From Tulasnella sp. 424 (Eukaryota; Basidiomycota; Agaricomycetes; Cantharellales; Tulasnellaceae), in contig WSUB01000024.1 in the NCBI GenBank assembly GCA_019633425.1, positions 248,001 to 312,000 of the forward strand: DNA of 64,000 nt. The letters are read 5' to 3'. A model generated the notes under the pieces. That model had not been told where the DNA came from, did no database searches, and saw only the letters and a list, made by a program, of their open reading frames with translations. A program made the translations under genes and the position numbers. Positions 60,142 through 64,000 of the stretch are shown here, one piece after another; the stretch's first letter is position 1; each line of letters begins with the position of its first letter.

Positions 60142-61385
60142 TCAAGGCTTCGAGCCGCCAGAAACGGAAGGCGCTTTGACGATGTCGGCAAAGATCGAAA
60201 TCCCTTTCCTGCCCAACGCCGTCGCGCAGCCAACAACGTCGGCTCCCGCTCGGAACATCCTGTCTGCAGCATCTGCAGAAGCGACGCCTCCAGCACCGAT
60301 GATCGCGAGAGAGCGGATTCCCTCGTCTTGGTGGGCATTGATGAGCTTGCGGAATGCATGGACATTTCTGACATGAAATATTCCCCAGGTCAGCAGGCAT
60401 TAAATCAGGTAACAATTCCATAACTCACCCAAGTGACAAAGGGTGCAGAGATTCCCCTGCTAGCCCTCCCCATATGGCTGGAAGAGCAAACCCGCCCGTC
60501 TCCGACGTCACTGTTTGGTCATTTTTAACGACCTGATCACTGAACATCAAACTCGAGCCCAAAGTGTTCGTGCACGTCAAGAAAGCGATGGGATTTCGTT
60601 TCTTTCCATCGACGTCCTGGGTGAATGAAGCGATAAAGTCGATCACCTCAACGAATTGCCGAGCGTACACGTAAGGCGGCAGCTTGATACCGACGGCCAG
60701 TGAGGGATCAGCTTTGAACACTTCGGCCACGGACTGAACGAGAGGTCGAAGAGAGGAAATGTCGTACGACGGAGGGGGGTGACCTTCGATATTGGGGCAG
60801 CTGGTATTAATCTCCACTGCAATACGGGGGGAGGCGGAGATAGGGTCATCGAACTCTGTTCGAAGTGCTTGAATAGCCGCTAGCATCTCCGGGAGCTCAT
60901 TGTGAGAGGAACCGCCGTCGAGCTCAGAGGGCTCTATTATCTCCTCTTCCCGCGAGGTGACATCCAGGCTATGAGTCGGAATCGTTTCCCCATCATGCGG
61001 TAAAGGGCTCGTAATGCTGATGATAACAGGTTTGTTTGAATCAGGGCGGTTTTGCAGGATGGTTCGGACCCAGTCGATGTACTGCGAAAGCGGATAGGGC
61101 GAGTATCCGTAACAGTTCAGAGACGACAAGGAGTCTGAAGCAAACACCACCTATGGGAATAAAAACCTCTTTGGTAAGGCATGAGGCGCAGAACTGACTT
61201 CGGGCGATACGTACTTGGTGAATTGTTGGATCGTCCGGGAAACCTTTGAGTGTCGCAGTTCGAGTAGTCACTGCTCCGGTATCTGGACACTCGTACAAGG
61301 CAGTGAGGTCATCCAAGTTCGATGCCCATGGGCACGCCGTGTTCGTTACTGGAGGTATGATTGTAAGTTCGCGAAATGCGGACAT
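60142..61385 (-). CDS. URA1: Class 1 dihydroorotate dehydrogenase (Ura1-like)
   Basis: Oxidises dihydroorotate to orotate in pyrimidine synthesis with FMN as cofactor. Three exons (61215-61385, 60429-61150, 60142-60367) give 372 residues. The class 1A-type active-site loop is INTSCPN at residues 171-177 with the catalytic Cys175, followed by IEGHPPPSYD. SLSSLNCYGYSPYPLSQYI, VGIKLPPYV, FLTCTNTLGSSL and the FMN-phosphate glycines (IIGAGGVASADAADRMFRAGAD) fit the family. There is no N-terminal mitochondrial targeting or membrane helix, so it is a soluble, probably cytosolic enzyme, unlike the quinone-dependent class 2 form that most fungi rely on. The active-site loop has the extra residues of the class-1-like fungal group, so the exact substrate is not certain. 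A broken copy of its 5' end lies at 63.8-64.0 kb. Confidence 0.84.
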
Positions 61386-61640
61386 GGTAGTAGTGACGTC
61401 GATGGGCGTGACAGAAAAAGCGATAACGTTCGGCCAGGGTCGGCTATAGTGGGTCACCAAAATAAGCCGTGGGAGTGTTTGAAAAACAACAACCATACCA
61501 CCAATTCCAACCCGCCAACCTCGTTTCCGCACACTGTGTGAAGCCAGATTTGGTGCGTGTAAAAGGATTGCGTTTCTAACCTTTATGCACTTGTAAACTG
61601 GGTTCTGGCTCCTTTCAGTCATACACCTACTGTTTGAAAG
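61386..61640. promoter_or_regulatory. Divergent promoter region of DHODH and the F-box gene
   Basis: 255 nt between two divergent starts. Part of it (about 61386-61560) is copied at the right end of the window. Confidence 0.45.
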
Positions 61641-63346
61641 ATGACGTCAAGTTCAGCAAACAGCCCTCCTCTATGGTTCCCGGAGGCAGAGAGGGCTCGG
61701 ATGGAGCAATCTATCGGGCGTATCGTTCGCAATGAACTTTCCATGCACGCATATTCCAGGTTTGAGTCTTCCTCAGTTTCTCGCAATATATGGCCATCTT
61801 ACGCCACGATTTGCAGAGGCCTGTCGATCGATGGTCCGAGGGGACAGATTGAGATTTTGGAGAAATTGTTGTCGGTAATCAATACCTGTCGGAACAGGCT
61901 GGTTCCCATAAACTGCTTACCCCAGGACATCATGGGCCACATTCTCTCTATCGTCCTCAAGCTGGAAAGCATCGAAGCTTGGAATGGCCCGTTGACTCGC
62001 CCGATGCTGTTGGCATTGTCGACCAGCGCGAACGGCTTCGCTTGGTCTCACGGAGCTGGAACTCGTTCATCGTCTCAACGCCAAGGTTTTGGAGCATCCT
62101 CGCACCCGGTTCGGTGTCGTCTAAGGGTGTGGAGCGGGCCCAGCAGCGGGAGCTCTCCTTAGTACATCGATTCGGATCCTTCGACATAGAAAGGGTGGAA
62201 CGTCTTGCGATGGTCCTCTCTCCATACCTCCCTCGGATACGGACCCTGCGATTAAGAGACCAGAAACTCGCCGGCGCATTTCTGAGAATCCCGCTCCCTA
62301 CTTTGCGTACGCTCGACATAGGCCCACGCGACAGCAATAACCCGTGGCCCGTTATAATCCAGGACCAATTTCCCCGCCTGCACACCTTACGCCTCATAGA
62401 CTGCCCTCCCATATCAAGCCGTACCCCCCTAGACACAATACGGATCATCCATCTTAACCAAGCACCCCACGGATTAGACGAAACTCTGGGTTTCTTACAG
62501 AGCTGTCCCAACCTCGAGGAACTCAAGATCTCGCCCTCGGTTCGCCCGCCATGGACCGTCAGCCAGACATCTACAACAGTTCAGCTACACGGCTTACAAC
62601 GACTAGAGATGCGCATCTTTGACCCTTCTACGCTACCCTGCCTTTTTCAGAAGACTCGGATCCCGAATATCAACCAGATTGTGATATGGTTCGTAAATAT
62701 CCGTCTCTCGATGAGTACCGCGGACGTAGGCACCGCTCTTCAAGAAAGCCTTGACACATTGCAACTTTCGGGTTCAGGCTCGCGTATCGTTCAGTTGCTC
62801 ATCTCCAGTAGTGCCGTTTCTTGCGTCACGGCGGACGGCCTCTCGGTTAAGGTTAAACTGGCTCACGAAAACGGCTGCAGAGAGCTGGCCAGGTATTTAT
62901 TGGGCCGCCTTGACCCGAAGATGCTTTGCGTGACCATACATCTTCAGGACCAAGGCGAGAGTAGCTGGGTGGATCAGATGCTTGGTCAAAGGAATGTGGT
63001 CGAGTTGCGAGCACGAGGGGGAACCCTCAACAGCACGAGAGCCCTGGTGGACTGCCTGGCATTGTTCGACAAGGAGACCGTAGCGGAAGAGGCGGAAGAG
63101 GGACCCGACAACTTGGAGTTACCGACGAACGTGACGTTACCGTGGCATTCACTGCAGACCCTCATCTCCGAGGCGGTCGAGGTTGACCTCCCGCAGCTCC
63201 TTCGAATGGCGACAACCAGGGTGAACAATCTTCAGGATGTGCCCTCGCAGCTCCAGCGGGTCACGTTGATTAACTGCGGTACTGGGAACTCGCCTAATCT
63301 CTCATCAATGTTCCGCGCTGTCGGCGTCGATCTCCAGCTGCGGTAG
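61641..63346 (+). CDS. F-box-like/LRR-like protein with a frame discontinuity
   Basis: Starts with MTSSSANSPPLWFPEAERAR, has a helical lead (QIEILEKLLSVINTCRNRLV) and an F-box-like motif (INCLPQDIMGHILSIVL). Then the frame changes near 61955-62030, and RERLRLVSRSWNSFIVSTPRFW, the second half of the motif, continues in the next frame to the stop at 63346. The remainder has irregular leucine-rich segments (LPRIRTLRLRDQKLAGAF). A 74-nt GT-AG intron (61955-62028, weak GTCCTC donor) would keep the frame but removes much of the motif; a one-base indel or sequencing error is equally possible. Distantly similar in layout to the two F-box genes at the left end, not a recent copy of them. Treat as a gene with an unresolved interruption. 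Confidence 0.62.
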
Positions 63347-63799
63347 GTTAGTTCATGTGATGTGCGGTAACTAGTTGCATTCGATAGACTTCTCTCTGTG
63401 GTAGCGATGAACTTTGCGGAAGCTTATTGGTAACCTTGTTGATTAATCGAATCTGGGCGCCATTGGTTTGGGACTTGCCAGGAAATAACGCGGGTTCACG
63501 CGCGTGCTGGATGTCCTTCGGTAATATCCAAAGGTCCCACTCAGGTTTTACCGCCAGACCCCCTCCATCGGACTTGCGCATTGCATCGGGATAATGCTTC
63601 GGACACATCGTTGATATTGACAAGAGGTGAGGACGCTCTATTAGTTGGATCGGCTACGGGCTACAAAAAGCCCCGCGAACGTTGGGGTTGCACTAGAACG
63701 ACAACCAGACCACAATCGTAGTCTCTCGGGTCAGACGTCAACCCTCCGATAACTTATTTATGCTGCATGTGGATCAGACCGGTTCCCTAGAGCCACAAC
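63347..63799. other. Spacer right of the third F-box gene
   Basis: No gene that I recognise. Confidence 0.4.
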
Positions 63800-64000
63800 G
63801 CGGCCTTCGTTATTGGAGGTGTAAGTTCGCGAAATGCGGACTGACGTCGATATTGAGAAAAAAAGGATAACGGTCGGCCAGGAGCGGGCTGCCCAAAACA
63901 AGCCGTGAGAATGTTGAGAAAGTGGCAACTTTTACGTACTGGACTCGAACCACGCCAACCTGCCAACCTCGCTTCCGTACCTTGTGTAAGTCAGATATTG
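63800..64000 (-). pseudogene. Duplicated fragment of the DHODH promoter and first exon
   Basis: Sequence from about 63800 to the window end matches 61330-61560: the first-exon bases GTCCGCATTTCGCGAACTTA recur, and the upstream GATAACG-TCGGCCAGG and CAACCTCG-TTCCG blocks recur in the same order. The start ATG is changed (GTCAG before TCCGC), and the reading ends after about 17 codons in TAG, so it cannot encode the enzyme. The copy may continue beyond the window. Confidence 0.78.

Noticed and set aside
61979..63346. Independent gene starting at 61979
   Set aside because: The apparent start codon is TTG, and the frame begins in the middle of the F-box-like motif, so it is the second part of the 61641 gene.
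1..64000. CRISPR arrays, insertion sequences, operons, riboswitches
   Set aside because: Nothing of the kind is visible, and the intron-rich nuclear fungal context makes prokaryotic features unlikely. No transposase, reverse transcriptase or long terminal repeat motif was recognised either.

Overview
This 64-kb window is nuclear DNA of a filamentous basidiomycete, most likely an Agaricomycete. Genes are dense and cut by many 50-80 nt introns. The protein families are fungal (Chs7, Byr4/Bfa1, CBM1, Stm1, Clg1-type cyclin), with an expanded F-box family and large orphan families typical of mushroom-forming fungi. I could not resolve the genus. Almost no coding region is a single open frame, so the gene models below were built by joining exons at splice sites that keep the frame and match the protein family.

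Layout. 0-0.9 kb: 3' end of a BYR4/BFA1-type septation/mitotic-exit regulator (+). 1.2-5.8 kb: two tandem F-box paralogues (-), the second carrying an N-gap that looks like an assembly artefact. 6.3-10.2 kb: CTR9 of the Paf1 complex (-). 10.5-14.6 kb: accessory patch with a dead GNAT acetyltransferase (-), a dead and an intact copy of an orphan single-pass membrane protein family (+). 16.4-19.6 kb: ARP5 of the INO80 complex (-). 19.9-21.1 kb: an unrecognised, perhaps decayed, membrane protein gene (+). 26.7-30.3 kb: a 1061-residue Clg1/Pho80-type cyclin (-) flanked on each side by more than 5 kb in which I see no gene. 36.3-40.8 kb: UreD (+), then a tandem array (about 1.3 kb unit) made of the ureD tail plus a GNAT gene, ending in an inverted dead copy of the orphan membrane family. 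42.1-42.5 kb: a small secreted CBM1 protein (+). 46.3-48.3 kb: a G-protein alpha subunit (-). 49.7-52.2 kb: RPS3 (-) and LSM1 (+), divergent. 52.7-56.7 kb: aquaglyceroporin (-) and CHS7 (+), divergent. 57.0-58.7 kb: Stm1/SERBP1 family (-). 59.1-59.7 kb: small coiled-coil protein (-). 60.1-61.4 kb: class 1 dihydroorotate dehydrogenase (-). 61.6-63.3 kb: a third F-box-like gene (+). 63.8-64.0 kb: a duplicated fragment of the DHODH 5' end.

Most genes are housekeeping (transcription elongation, chromatin remodelling, mRNA decay, translation, cell-wall synthesis, pyrimidine synthesis) and do not form a cluster with one function. The dynamic part is the GNAT/orphan-membrane/F-box set, which shows tandem copying and decay.

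The most striking observations are of splicing: the G-alpha model needs a 9-nt exon and a 1-nt exon. With both in place, its catalytic Arg178 and Gln204 fall at the animal G-alpha-i positions and its 14-residue tail has the family length.
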